A stretch of 64,000 nt of DNA, taken from Saprospiraceae bacterium (GTDB lineage Bacteria; Bacteroidota; Bacteroidia; Chitinophagales; Saprospiraceae). Shown in pieces: positions 28,402-37,046 of the stretch. The translations under genes and the position numbers were made by a program. The notes beneath the pieces are model-generated. The model ran no database searches. It had not been told where the DNA came from and worked only from the letters and a program-made list of their open reading frames with translations. The DNA is taken from assembly GCA_016717145.1 (NCBI GenBank), contig JADKGD010000004.1, forward strand, positions 233,329 through 297,328, read 5' to 3'. Every line of letters begins with the position of its first letter. Within the stretch, counting starts at the first letter, position 1.

Positions 28402-30282
28402 TCAGGAAACAATGAGTACAGGGACCCCAACCTTGTGTCGGACACTTTCAATGGTCTGTCCATAAACAAAATCCATAAAACCTTTGTGTCCATGTGCACC
28501 CATTATGATTAAATCCACTTGTTCGTCTTTACAGATTCTGGCGATTTCATTGACCCTGTCTCCAAAACCCAAACATACTTTAGCTTGCTTTTTTATACCC
28601 ATTAATTGGGATTGATACAGTTTTAGTTGTGCTTCATCTTTTGCAGTTTCCGCATCGGCAACATTAAACCCTAAATATTTTGCACTGGCACTTTCTACGA
28701 CATGAATCAATACAAATGAAGTATCAATTCCTGCCTGTTTTAGTCCATGTGAAATAATCTTACCGTCAGAATCACTAAAATCCAATGCCAGGGCTATTCG
28801 AAGATAGTTGACAGGTTCGGGTGGATTAACTTCAGGATATTTATTATGAATATTGGTATCTTTTTGTCTCATTTTTTTGTAAAGTAAAGGATAAAAGATG
28901 GTGATCAGCAATATGATTGTAAATAAAATAAGACCTGTAACGACACTTACTTTTCCATACATGCTATCCGATTCATGAAGATATGTTAATGCTTTATTCA
29001 AAACCATTCTAATATTCAGATACAAAATAATGGCTGTTACGACCACTGAAACAATAATAAGCCATGGTTTAATGACAAAATTTCCCATTATTCGTTTATT
29101 GCTCACGGAATAGACGAGTGGAATCACAGCGAAAGATAATTGTACGCTGAGTACAACCTGACTAAAAATAAGTAAGTCAGTCATCTTATCTTCACCAGCA
29201 ATAAGTATGGTTATAAAAGCAGGTAATATGGCAATGACACGTGTCAGAATTCGCCGCAACCAAGGATTGATTCGTATGTGCAGGTATCCTTCCATGACTA
29301 TCTGGCCGGCTAAAGTCCCCGTTACGGTGCTGCTTTGACCCGCAGCTATCAGAGCTATGGCAAATAACATGGATGCCCACTGATTACCTACAAGAGGTTC
29401 CAGTAATTTGTGCGCATCTTCAATACTTGAAATCTCTGTCATACCATTATTATGAAAAGCAGAAGCTGCGAGTATCAGGATAGCTGCATTGACAAACAGA
29501 GCTAGATTGAGGGCTACGATGCTGTCCACAAAATTCCATTTTATGGCTTTGCGTTTTGATTCATCATCTTCACCTATGTTTCGGGTTTGAACCAAAGCAG
29601 AGTGAAGGTATAAATTATGTGGCATGACCGTTGCCCCTATGATGCCAATGGCAATATATAAAGCATAATCATCAGGAAGTGAAGGCCTGATGCCCATAAT
29701 AATTTCAGAGATGACAGGTTTGACAAAAAATAATTCAAAACAAAAAGAAACGGCTATGATCAGAATCAGGCTGATGATAAATGCCTCCATTTTACGGATG
29801 CCCAATTTTTGCAAATACAGCAACAAAAAAGTATCCAGGATGGTAATGGTAACACCCCAAATCATAGGTAAGCCAAACAATAAGTTGAGTCCGATTGCCA
29901 TTCCGATGATCTCTGCAAGATCACATGCTGCAATGGCCAATTCTGCCAAAATATATAAACAAAAATTGATTACCGGAGGATAAGTTTCTCTGTTGACCTG
30001 AGCCAGGTCTTTTTTATATACGATGCCAAGTCTGGCGCTCAATGTCTGCAAAATAATGGCCATAATATTGCTCATAACCAGTACCCAGATCAAAGCATAA
30101 CCATAACGGCTGCCGCCTTCAATATCAGTTGCCCAATTGCCGGGGTCCATATAGCCTACAGCAACTAAATATGCTGGTCCAAAAAAGGCTAGTATTCTTT
30201 TCCAAAGGCTGCCCTTCGCCATCGTATCAACGGTGGCATTTACTTCATCTAAACTTTTTGATGTATGGGAAATTTGATTCAA
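28402..30282 (-). CDS. Nramp-family metal transporter fused to a UspA domain
   Basis: Proton-coupled divalent metal (Mn2+/Fe2+) importer of the inner membrane. GPAYLVAVGYMDPGNWATDIEGG carries the family's metal-binding DPGN motif in helix 1, and GATVMPHNLYLHS is the helix-6 MPH motif; about 11 membrane segments follow. From about residue 480 comes a cytoplasmic universal-stress-protein domain (LRIALALDFS...DLIIMGAHGHKG...VPVLIVS) with the ATP-binding GxxGHxG pattern. The start is uncertain: TTG at 30282 (chosen because it keeps the conserved SLDEV segment), ATG at 30222, or TTG at 30321, which overlaps a -7 element. The fusion may couple import to nucleotide or stress state (inference). Confidence 0.88.
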   Translation of the reverse strand: MNQISHTSKSLDEVNATVDTMAKGSLWKRILAFFGPAYLVAVGYMDPGNWATDIEGGSRYGYALIWVLVMSNIMAIILQTLSARLGIVYKKDLAQVNRETYPPVINFCLYILAELAIAACDLAEIIGMAIGLNLLFGLPMIWGVTITILDTFLLLYLQKLGIRKMEAFIISLILIIAVSFCFELFFVKPVISEIIMGIRPSLPDDYALYIAIGIIGATVMPHNLYLHSALVQTRNIGEDDESKRKAIKWNFVDSIVALNLALFVNAAILILAASAFHNNGMTEISSIEDAHKLLEPLVGNQWASMLFAIALIAAGQSSTVTGTLAGQIVMEGYLHIRINPWLRRILTRVIAILPAFITILIAGEDKMTDLLIFSQVVLSVQLSFAVIPLVYSVSNKRIMGNFVIKPWLIIVSVVVTAIILYLNIRMVLNKALTYLHESDSMYGKVSVVTGLILFTIILLITIFYPLLYKKMRQKDTNIHNKYPEVNPPEPVNYLRIALALDFSDSDGKIISHGLKQAGIDTSFVLIHVVESASAKYLGFNVADAETAKDEAQLKLYQSQLMGIKKQAKVCLGFGDRVNEIARICKDEQVDLIIMGAHGHKGFMDFVYGQTIESVRHKVGVPVLIVS

Positions 30283-30310
30283 TTCTGTTGTAACAGTTTT
30301 AATATGTTTG

Positions 30311-30318
30311 CAAATATA
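30311..30318 (-). promoter_or_regulatory. -7 element upstream of the Nramp-UspA gene
   Basis: Minus-strand TATATTTG matches TAnnTTTG and overlaps the most upstream possible start codon, which argues for an internal start. Confidence 0.45.
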
Positions 30319-30421
30319 CAAATAATAGTAGTTGATACATATAAAAGTAAAATATGTTGGTATTAGCGGGAATATTTTATAAATAATTAATATATTGCGA
30401 AATATTTAAATATATAAACAC

Positions 30422-31705
30422 ATGATATCGTTATCTATCACTGCCTCTATACTGATTTTATTAATAGTGTTTATCATTGCTGTTGGTGTCACATTCCTGA
30501 TCATGGACAGTAAAATTAAACTGTTGCGATATACAATAACTACATTAACCAATACAAATTTTACTCTTTTCGAAGAATTAAAACAGGAACGTTTTCTGCT
30601 GGACGATATCCGCAACCGACTTACGGACGCTGAATTAAAAAAAACAAATTTCGAAAGTCAATTAAACCATATTCGGGAGAAATACGATGTGCTGATCAAC
30701 GACAATGAATTTCAGTTACAGAAGTTTGAAAACATAGCCAATAGAATTTTGCAACATCAAACGGCTGCCATGGATGAAAAACAAAAATTGGGTATGAAAG
30801 AAATTCTGGACCCACTTAAAGAGAAGATCAAAACATTCGAAGAAAAAATCGAAAAAACAAACGTTGATTCTGCGGGTAGACATGAATCACTTAAAGAACA
30901 GATGAAAGTCCTGTTTGATAAAAGTGATCAGGTATCCAAAGATGCGGGCAATCTGGTTAAAGCACTCAAAGGGGATTACAAAAAGCAAGGAAACTGGGGT
31001 GAACTTATACTTGAATCGATTCTCGACAAATCAGGACTTGAAAAAAACAGAGAATATTTTGTCCAGGTTTCTGAGCGTAATGATGAAGGCAAAATACACA
31101 GACCTGATGTTGTCATTCAACTGCCTGATGGAAAAAAACTTGTAATCGATTCAAAGGTATCACTCAATGCTTATGAAGCCATGGTCAATGCTGAAAATGA
31201 AGATGATCAGAAATCAGCCCATAAAGCCCATGTTTTAGCCATCAAAAATCATATCGACAACCTGGCATCAAAAAACTACCATGACCTGTATAAAGTAGAG
31301 AGCCCGGATTTTGTCCTAATGTTCATCCCCATCGATACAGCACTTAGCGCAGCCATACAATTGGATCCGGAATTATACATCTACGCCTTTGATAAAAATA
31401 TTGTGATGGTTGCACCATCCACACTTTTGGCCACACTTAAAACAGTCGATAGTATGTGGCGCAATGACAAACAAAATCGTTTTGCCATGGAGATCGCAGA
31501 AGAAGCAGGAAAAATGTATGACAAATTTTGTGGTTTTTTGGATGACATGGACAAGATGGGTAAACAACTGAATACAGTTGAAAACACGTATCATGATGCG
31601 ATGAAAAAACTAAGTACAGGTACGGGAAACTTAGTATCCAGAGCTGAAAATGTCAAGGCATTGGGAGCCAAAGCAAATAAAAGCCTGCCTAAGGATGGGG
31701 TTTAG
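30422..31705 (+). CDS. rmuC: DNA recombination protein RmuC
   Basis: RmuC-family proteins limit recombination between inverted repeats and are thought to be membrane-tethered nucleases. The 427-aa protein has an N-terminal transmembrane helix (about 5-28), a long coiled coil (about 45-170) and the conserved PD-(D/E)XK-like core with GNWGELILESIL, HRPDVVIQLPDGKKLVIDSKVSL (nuclease-type D...DSK) and FVLMFIPIDTAL. Length and order are normal. Divergent from the Nramp gene; ends just before a REP/transposase remnant. Confidence 0.93.
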   Translation: MISLSITASILILLIVFIIAVGVTFLIMDSKIKLLRYTITTLTNTNFTLFEELKQERFLLDDIRNRLTDAELKKTNFESQLNHIREKYDVLINDNEFQLQKFENIANRILQHQTAAMDEKQKLGMKEILDPLKEKIKTFEEKIEKTNVDSAGRHESLKEQMKVLFDKSDQVSKDAGNLVKALKGDYKKQGNWGELILESILDKSGLEKNREYFVQVSERNDEGKIHRPDVVIQLPDGKKLVIDSKVSLNAYEAMVNAENEDDQKSAHKAHVLAIKNHIDNLASKNYHDLYKVESPDFVLMFIPIDTALSAAIQLDPELYIYAFDKNIVMVAPSTLLATLKTVDSMWRNDKQNRFAMEIAEEAGKMYDKFCGFLDDMDKMGKQLNTVENTYHDAMKKLSTGTGNLVSRAENVKALGAKANKSLPKDGV

Positions 31706-31727
31706 ATTTATGCGGAGAAAGGGATGG

Positions 31728-31746
31728 TCGAAGTCTGTGACTTCGA
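31728..31746. repeat. REP-like palindrome left of the transposase remnant
   Basis: TCGAAGTC (31728-31735), TGT, GACTTCGA (31739-31746): a perfect 8-bp stem with a 3-bp loop, extended outward by a partly paired GGAT/ATCC. Confidence 0.55.
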
Positions 31747-31826
31747 TCCAATACATCAAGAATTTATAATTCGTTAACTTGCAATTTGTATAAAGTTGTA
31801 ACTTCGCCACAAATTTAATTTTATCA

Positions 31827-32026
31827 ATGCATGGACATAAAATCATCAATCAGAATGCTTTACATTACATTACTTTTACGATAATCATCCTTCGAAAAAA
31901 CATCAATTGGTAAACAAAGCTGAAGATTATCTTTATAGCAGTGCTGGCTCTTATTTAAGTCAAGGAAACTTTGTTGAAATTGAACTGTTAGAATTAGACA
32001 ATACCATTGGGTTTGTCGATAGTTGA
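31827..32026 (+). pseudogene. REP-associated tyrosine transposase (RAYT/TnpA_REP), internally deleted remnant
   Basis: The first frame encodes MHGHKIINQNALHYITFT, the usual N terminus of Y1-type REP transposases. After about 60 bp a second frame encodes NHPSKKHQLVNKAEDYLYSS and GSYLSQGNFVEIELLEL, the family's C-terminal end (EDYLYSSA...L..ELL). The whole catalytic middle, including the HUH motif and the nucleophilic tyrosine region, is missing. The coding trace is under 70 codons against about 180 in intact members, so it cannot be active. REP-like palindromes flank it. Confidence 0.7.
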
Positions 32027-32057
32027 TAATGAATTTAAAATTCGTAAAATATAGAAT

Positions 32058-32074
32058 CGCAGTTGCAAACTGCG
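32058..32074. repeat. REP-like palindrome right of the transposase remnant
   Basis: CGCAGT, TGCAA, ACTGCG: a 6-bp perfect stem with a 5-nt loop. Further degenerate G/C-containing hairpins follow to about 32190. Confidence 0.5.
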
Positions 32075-32232
32075 ACCATCGGATTGAAAGAATAATTGCG
32101 ATTTTTTAAAATAATAAAAGCCCTTGATAATCCCATATTGAGCAAGTTTGCAGCTTGTGGCAACCTCAGAGTCGTTGCAGTATTGACTAAGTTACAGCAA
32201 TCGAATCTCCTCTGGAGCAAATTACTACCGTT

Positions 32233-32451
32233 ATGGGTTTAATGAAGACTGACTGGTGCAGCCATAGCCTCCATGGAGTGAACGATTTCGTTCGAAAAGA
32301 AGGGCACCTATCCACAAAATATTTCCTTCCAAGGGAAATAGCACATATAGAAGAATTGGAAACAAGAATGCCGGCTAGACTAAAGGAACTAAAACTTAAA
32401 ACAAGTAGCGGAAGAAGATTTATCAGGAAAAACTATTTAACTATAACATAA
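32233..32451 (+). CDS. Short ORF of unknown significance
   Basis: Seventy-two codons with a basic C-terminal half (RMPARLKELKLKTSSGRRF) and no recognised family. It lies between the REP/RAYT island and tRNA-Arg, where remnants accumulate, so it may be a fragment or a chance ORF. Confidence 0.25.
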   Translation: MGLMKTDWCSHSLHGVNDFVRKEGHLSTKYFLPREIAHIEELETRMPARLKELKLKTSSGRRFIRKNYLTIT

Positions 32452-32481
32452 GAAGTTTACATTTGTGACAAATTTACTTCA

Positions 32482-32555
32482 GGCTTCGTAGTTCAACTGG
32501 ATAGAATTTCAGATTTCGGCTCTGAAGGTTGGAGGTTCGAACCCTCCCGAGGTCA
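32482..32555 (+). tRNA. tRNA-Arg (anticodon TCG)
   Basis: Full cloverleaf by hand: acceptor GGCTTCG pairs with CGAGGTC (two G-U pairs) with discriminator A; D arm with GTTCAACTGGATAGAAT; anticodon stem TCAGA/TCTGA with loop TTTCGGC (anticodon TCG); T arm GGAGG-TTCGAAC-CCTCC. CCA is not encoded, as is usual in this phylum. Reads CGA and other CGN codons. Confidence 0.92.
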
Positions 32556-32559
32556 CAAC

Positions 32560-32601
32560 AAATAACATTAAGCTCTTGATTATCAAGGGCTTTTGTTATT
32601 T
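32560..32601 (+). terminator. Hairpin terminator after tRNA-Arg
   Basis: Outer arms AAATAACA and TGTTATTT, and an inner CTCTTGAT/ATCAAGGG stem with a TTTT segment, begin 5 bp after the tRNA. Confidence 0.6.
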
Positions 32602-32630
32602 AAGTAAGTTCTAAACTGCTTTTTTATATT

Positions 32631-32685
32631 GACTTTACCATCTAAAGGGCATCGGTTTTATCCTCTCCCTTTAAATGGTAAAGTC
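32631..32685. repeat. 19-bp inverted repeat with 17-bp spacer
   Basis: GACTTTACCATCTAAAGGG (32631-32649) is complementary to CCCTTTAAATGGTAAAGTC (32667-32685) with a single mismatch. No T run of terminator type directly follows, so it does not look like a simple terminator; it lies between the tRNA and the 3' end of the PPIase gene. Confidence 0.55.
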
Positions 32686-32777
32686 TTTCTAACATCCCAT
32701 TAAGTTGCATTTATAACTTGAATCTAAGGGATAATATAAAAATCACTCTTTACAAAAACAGATAATTTAATATCTCT

Positions 32778-33812
32778 TTATTGATTGATTTTAATCAACT
32801 CTACTTCAAAAATAAGGTCAGCCTTTGCTGGAATGGCACCTGCATATCCTTGTTCTCCATATGCCAGTTGGTATGGTATATAGAATTTGTATTTTGAACC
32901 TTCTTTCATCAATTGAACACCTTCAGTCCAGCCTTTTATCACTTGGTTTAAACCAAAGTCGATAGGTTGACCTCTTTGAACACTGCTATCAAAAATATTT
33001 CCGTCCAAAAACGAACCTGTATAATGTACTTTCACATTGCTTGTAGCCACTGGTTTATTGCCTGTACCTTCCTGAAGTATGATATATCTCAAACCACTTG
33101 CTGTTACATTTGGATATTCCAGCTTCACCTTATCTGCTGCTAACGCCATCTTTGCTTCTTTTTCCTTCTGTTTTTTCATAATGTTTGCCTGCTCATCAAC
33201 AAAAGTTTTTGCTGCATCAAAGGCAGTGGCTTCTGAACCTTTTCTTAAAATTGTCAAGGTGATGATGCTGTCATTCTGAACGATTTTATCTACGATATCC
33301 TGTCCTTGTATGACGTGACCAAAAACAGTGTGTTTTCCATCAAGCCAGGGAGTTGCCACATGGGTTATAAAAAATTGAGAACCATTGGTGCCAGGGCCGG
33401 AATTGGCCATACTGAGTATGCCGGGTCCAACATGTTTTAGTGATTCGTCAAATTCATCAGCGAATTTATATCCGGGATCTCCCATGCCATTACCGTTGGG
33501 GCAACCTCCCTGAATCATAAAATTAGGTATAACCCTATGAAATTTTAAACCATTATAATATGGAGTGCCCATTGCCTTCGAATTGTTCTTGATCTTTCCC
33601 TCAGCAAGACCAATGAAGTTTGCAACTGTAAGTGGTGTTTTTTTAAATTCCAGATTAGTAAATATAGTTCCTTTATTTGTTTCAAATTTGGCATATATAC
33701 CATCTGGCTGTGTACTTAAAAATGGATCCGTCATGTTGTTTTGTTTTTTTTGTTGAGCGTTTGTGGCCAGAAATAATAATACTGCGCCAATGGTAAATAG
33801 TAATCTGTTCAT
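32778..33812 (-). CDS. Periplasmic cyclophilin-FKBP fusion peptidyl-prolyl isomerase
   Basis: A 344-aa protein with signal peptide [19 protein letters not shown]. Residues ~36-190 are a cyclophilin domain ([38 protein letters not shown]; the catalytic Arg is in FHRV). A Lys/Ala-rich helical linker (about 195-235) leads to an FKBP domain ([42 protein letters not shown]), residues ~255-344. Two unrelated isomerase folds in one chain should help proline-limited folding of exported proteins in the periplasm. -7 element 27 bp upstream. Confidence 0.93.
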   Translation of the reverse strand: MNRLLFTIGAVLLFLATNAQQKKQNNMTDPFLSTQPDGIYAKFETNKGTIFTNLEFKKTPLTVANFIGLAEGKIKNNSKAMGTPYYNGLKFHRVIPNFMIQGGCPNGNGMGDPGYKFADEFDESLKHVGPGILSMANSGPGTNGSQFFITHVATPWLDGKHTVFGHVIQGQDIVDKIVQNDSIITLTILRKGSEATAFDAAKTFVDEQANIMKKQKEKEAKMALAADKVKLEYPNVTASGLRYIILQEGTGNKPVATSNVKVHYTGSFLDGNIFDSSVQRGQPIDFGLNQVIKGWTEGVQLMKEGSKYKFYIPYQLAYGEQGYAGAIPAKADLIFEVELIKINQ

Positions 33813-33838
33813 TTTTGATAAAAATTTGATTAAGGCCG

Positions 33839-33846
33839 CAAAAGTA
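33839..33846 (-). promoter_or_regulatory. -7 element upstream of the PPIase fusion
   Basis: Minus-strand TACTTTTG (TAnnTTTG) lies 27 bp before the ATG. Confidence 0.5.
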
Positions 33847-34134
33847 TTAAAATAAATGATAATTAATGACCAACGCAGTCAATTTTAACGATACTTTAAA
33901 CAATTATATTTGTTTTTAACCAAGAATCCTACAACAGCTACACATAAATATGACGAATCAGGGGTAATGGCATAATAATGCTCTTCTATTGCTTAATAAA
34001 TTACCAACACTTATATCCAAAAGATTTATCCACCGCGAATTCACCATTTATTATTCGTTTTAGGACATTGATTTAGCTAATACACAGAATTTTATACTTA
34101 TTTCGATAATGATCAAATGCAAATTTTTATAAAG

Positions 34135-34179
34135 TTAATACAGGCTTAACATTGGCTTAACATTGCCACCTTATTTTTG
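34135..34179 (+). promoter_or_regulatory. Pho-box-like phased repeats plus -7 element
   Basis: TTAATA (34135), TTAACA (34146) and TTAACA (34157) are spaced exactly 11 bp apart; the last two are part of a perfect tandem GGCTTAACATT (34143-34164). A -7 element TATTTTTG follows at 34172-34179, 36 bp before the TonB-receptor ATG. Direct repeats of TTAACA on one face of the helix are the layout of PhoB/PhoP binding sites (known for TTAACA in Bacillus). Phosphate control is inference. The rest of 33847-34134 shows no gene or other element. Confidence 0.55.
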
Positions 34180-34214
34180 CGCCATCTAATTTATACAAAA
34201 TTAAAAATATTATC

Positions 34215-36974
34215 ATGAACCTAAAATCAAATCTATTAATGTTCATATTTGTCACAATTGCAAATTTAATTGCAGCTCAGACAGGTACAATTAAGGGAAA
34301 CATTAAAGATAATTCAACAAAAGAGCCCATGATTGGTGCAACCATCATCATTGATGGCACATCTACAGGCACCACGACAGATTTTGATGGCAATTTTGAA
34401 ATCTTGTCTGTGCCTTCCGGTATACATAAAGTTATTATTTCCACCATTGGTTATGGCGACGATGTTATTGAAAATGTAAGGGTGGAATCTGACAAAGAGA
34501 CAGTAATTAATTCATTTTTGGAAGAAGAGCAACATGTACTCGAGGCTATCGAGGTAAAGGCTACCAGAAAAAGTGATACTGAAGTTTCTGTTGTATCAGA
34601 AATAAAACAACTCGCCAACATAGCTGTAGGTGTTTCTTCTCAACAAATCACAAAAACTCAGGATAGGGATGCCTCTCAAGTTATCAGAAGGGTACCTGGA
34701 GTTTCTATATTTGATGATCGCTTTATTGTCATCAGAGGGCTGAATGAGCGATATAATACAGTAATGCTTAACGATGTGATCACGCCGTCAACGGAGGTGG
34801 ATGTAAAGTCATTTTCTTTTGACCTCATCCCAAGCAGTGCCATTGACAGAATGATGGTGTTCAAATCTCCCTCAGCTGAATTGCCTGGTGATATCGCGGG
34901 TGGTGCTGTTAAAATTTATACAAAAACAGTTCCCGATGACGACAATTTTTCAGTTGGTATAAATATGGGTTACAGATCCAATGCTACAGGAAATTTAGTG
35001 ACTGATTATAAAGGAAGCTCGAGCGATGTTATTGGATTTGGTAGTGCATACAGAAGCTTACCAAGCGGATTTCCTTCTACCAAAAGCGTGATTAATAATG
35101 CCGGTACTGAAGCTATGATTGATAATTTCAGAAATCTGAATCCGTATTACAATACCAATACAAAAACGATAAATCCGGATATCAGAGCTAATGTAAATTA
35201 CAGTAAAAGATTTTTTATCGGGAAAAAAGAATTAACCAATATTTCATACCTCACATATTCCAATACGAATACCAATCAGCAAATGGTACAGAATCGATTT
35301 GTTTATGACCAATCGATACAAAGCACTTTTAAAGATAATAACTATACTAACAACGTGAGGTTGGGAGCTATGAGCAACTGGGCTTTAATATTAAATCCTG
35401 GAAATAAAATAGAATTCAGAAATATTTTTAATCAGTTGGCAACCAAAGAAACTGTACTTCGTTCCGGTCTCCTGTTTGAGAACGAACTTGAATTGTCCAA
35501 TCAATCATTCAGATACGAACAGAAAAGTATATTTTCCAGTCAGTTGAACGGTACACATGACATAAGTAATAAAACCAGATTGAAGTGGATCACTGGCTTT
35601 GGATACACTAACAGAACTGAACCTGATTATAGAAGATTTACCTCTTCAAGACCAATAGGATCAGAAGGCCCTTACAGGATTGATTTACAACAGTTTGAAT
35701 CTCCTACTTTACAACAAGCAGCCAGGTTCTATTCAAAAATGGATGAATTTGTTGTTACTGCTGCATTAAATGGCGAATCAATACTTGGCACAAAAAACAC
35801 GGACAATGAAAAGAATAAAATCTTAAAATACGGATTTTATTCTGAATATAAAGATAGATACTTTAGCGCCAGATGGTTTGGAATCGTAAATCCAAATAGA
35901 ATTTCAGCAGATGTTTTATCTCAGGATCCTGCTACATTTTTTGCAAATGATAATTTAAGGTCTTCAAGGGTATTTTACTCAGAAGGTACAAATTTTGATG
36001 ACAAATATACTGCTCAAAATTTGTTGAATGCAGGATATGCTAGTTTTTATATGCCATTTAGTAATAAGTTTAATGCTACTTTTGGTTTTAGAGGAGAATA
36101 CAATATACAATCACTTCAGAGCAGAGAACGTGGTGGCGGTAGCAAAGTTGATGTAAATAATCCAATATTTAGCGCATTACCTTCCGTTAATGCTACATAT
36201 AAATTGAATGAAAAAAATCTTATTAGATTTGGTTATGGTACCACGGTTAATAGACCTGAATTCAGAGAATTGGCACCATTTACTTATTATGACTTCATTT
36301 TTGATGTGTCCAGAAGGGGAAACAAGGATATCAAAGTGGCCAGCATTCAGAACATCGACCTGAGATATGATTTTTATCCGGGTAAAGGAGAATTGATTAC
36401 CATTGGTGCCTTTTACAAAAAGTTCACAAATCCTATCGAAGCAGCTATTTTTTATAATGGAAGTACAGTTGCTTTTACAGTGGCTAACTCACAATCTGCC
36501 GTTTCAAGTGGGGTAGAAATTGAGTTGAGAAAAAATCTGAATAGAAACTTCATGCTTATGTTTAATGCCTCGCTGATCAATAGCAATGTAAAGGTAAGTG
36601 GATTGAGTGATTACAGCAGATTTTTACAAGGCCAGTCTCCTTATCTGATAAATGCCGGGTTATTTTATAGTATTCCCGAAAAAGGAATTCAAGCAAATAT
36701 TTTATATAACGTAGTAGGCAAAAGAATCTATGTCATCGGAGATAATGTGCTTAGTGCCAATGTCTTCGAAATGCCAAGAAATGTTATTGATATTAACATA
36801 TCAAAGATCTTTGGAAAGCTTGAAATTAAAGCCGGTGTTCAGGATATTTTGAATCAAAAATTCAGATTGATACAGGACACAGACAGAAACAATAAAATCA
36901 CCGATACAGACGGTGTATTTCAGGAATTCAGAAGAGGGTCAAATTATTATTTGGGCATGAACTATAAGTTCTGA
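34215..36974 (+). CDS. TonB-dependent outer-membrane receptor
   Basis: A 919-aa outer-membrane beta-barrel for energised uptake. It has a signal peptide (MNLKSNLLMFIFVTIANLIAA), a carboxypeptidase-regulatory-like beta-sandwich (about 24-100, GTIKGNIKDNSTKEPMIGAT), a plug domain (about 140-250, with RRVPGVSIFDDRFIVIRGL) and a 22-strand-type barrel ending with aromatic YYLGMNYKF. It is not a SusC protein: no SusD gene is next to it. The partner is a beta-helix lipoprotein 72 bp downstream. Pho-box-like repeats in its promoter suggest uptake of phosphate compounds; substrate unproven. Confidence 0.9.
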   Translation: MNLKSNLLMFIFVTIANLIAAQTGTIKGNIKDNSTKEPMIGATIIIDGTSTGTTTDFDGNFEILSVPSGIHKVIISTIGYGDDVIENVRVESDKETVINSFLEEEQHVLEAIEVKATRKSDTEVSVVSEIKQLANIAVGVSSQQITKTQDRDASQVIRRVPGVSIFDDRFIVIRGLNERYNTVMLNDVITPSTEVDVKSFSFDLIPSSAIDRMMVFKSPSAELPGDIAGGAVKIYTKTVPDDDNFSVGINMGYRSNATGNLVTDYKGSSSDVIGFGSAYRSLPSGFPSTKSVINNAGTEAMIDNFRNLNPYYNTNTKTINPDIRANVNYSKRFFIGKKELTNISYLTYSNTNTNQQMVQNRFVYDQSIQSTFKDNNYTNNVRLGAMSNWALILNPGNKIEFRNIFNQLATKETVLRSGLLFENELELSNQSFRYEQKSIFSSQLNGTHDISNKTRLKWITGFGYTNRTEPDYRRFTSSRPIGSEGPYRIDLQQFESPTLQQAARFYSKMDEFVVTAALNGESILGTKNTDNEKNKILKYGFYSEYKDRYFSARWFGIVNPNRISADVLSQDPATFFANDNLRSSRVFYSEGTNFDDKYTAQNLLNAGYASFYMPFSNKFNATFGFRGEYNIQSLQSRERGGGSKVDVNNPIFSALPSVNATYKLNEKNLIRFGYGTTVNRPEFRELAPFTYYDFIFDVSRRGNKDIKVASIQNIDLRYDFYPGKGELITIGAFYKKFTNPIEAAIFYNGSTVAFTVANSQSAVSSGVEIELRKNLNRNFMLMFNASLINSNVKVSGLSDYSRFLQGQSPYLINAGLFYSIPEKGIQANILYNVVGKRIYVIGDNVLSANVFEMPRNVIDINISKIFGKLEIKAGVQDILNQKFRLIQDTDRNNKITDTDGVFQEFRRGSNYYLGMNYKF

Positions 36975-37046
36975 TCCGATTGGCCTGTCGACTCAAAAAT
37001 AAAGTAAATAGAGTAATTATTAATAAACCATTAAATTCGACATTTT

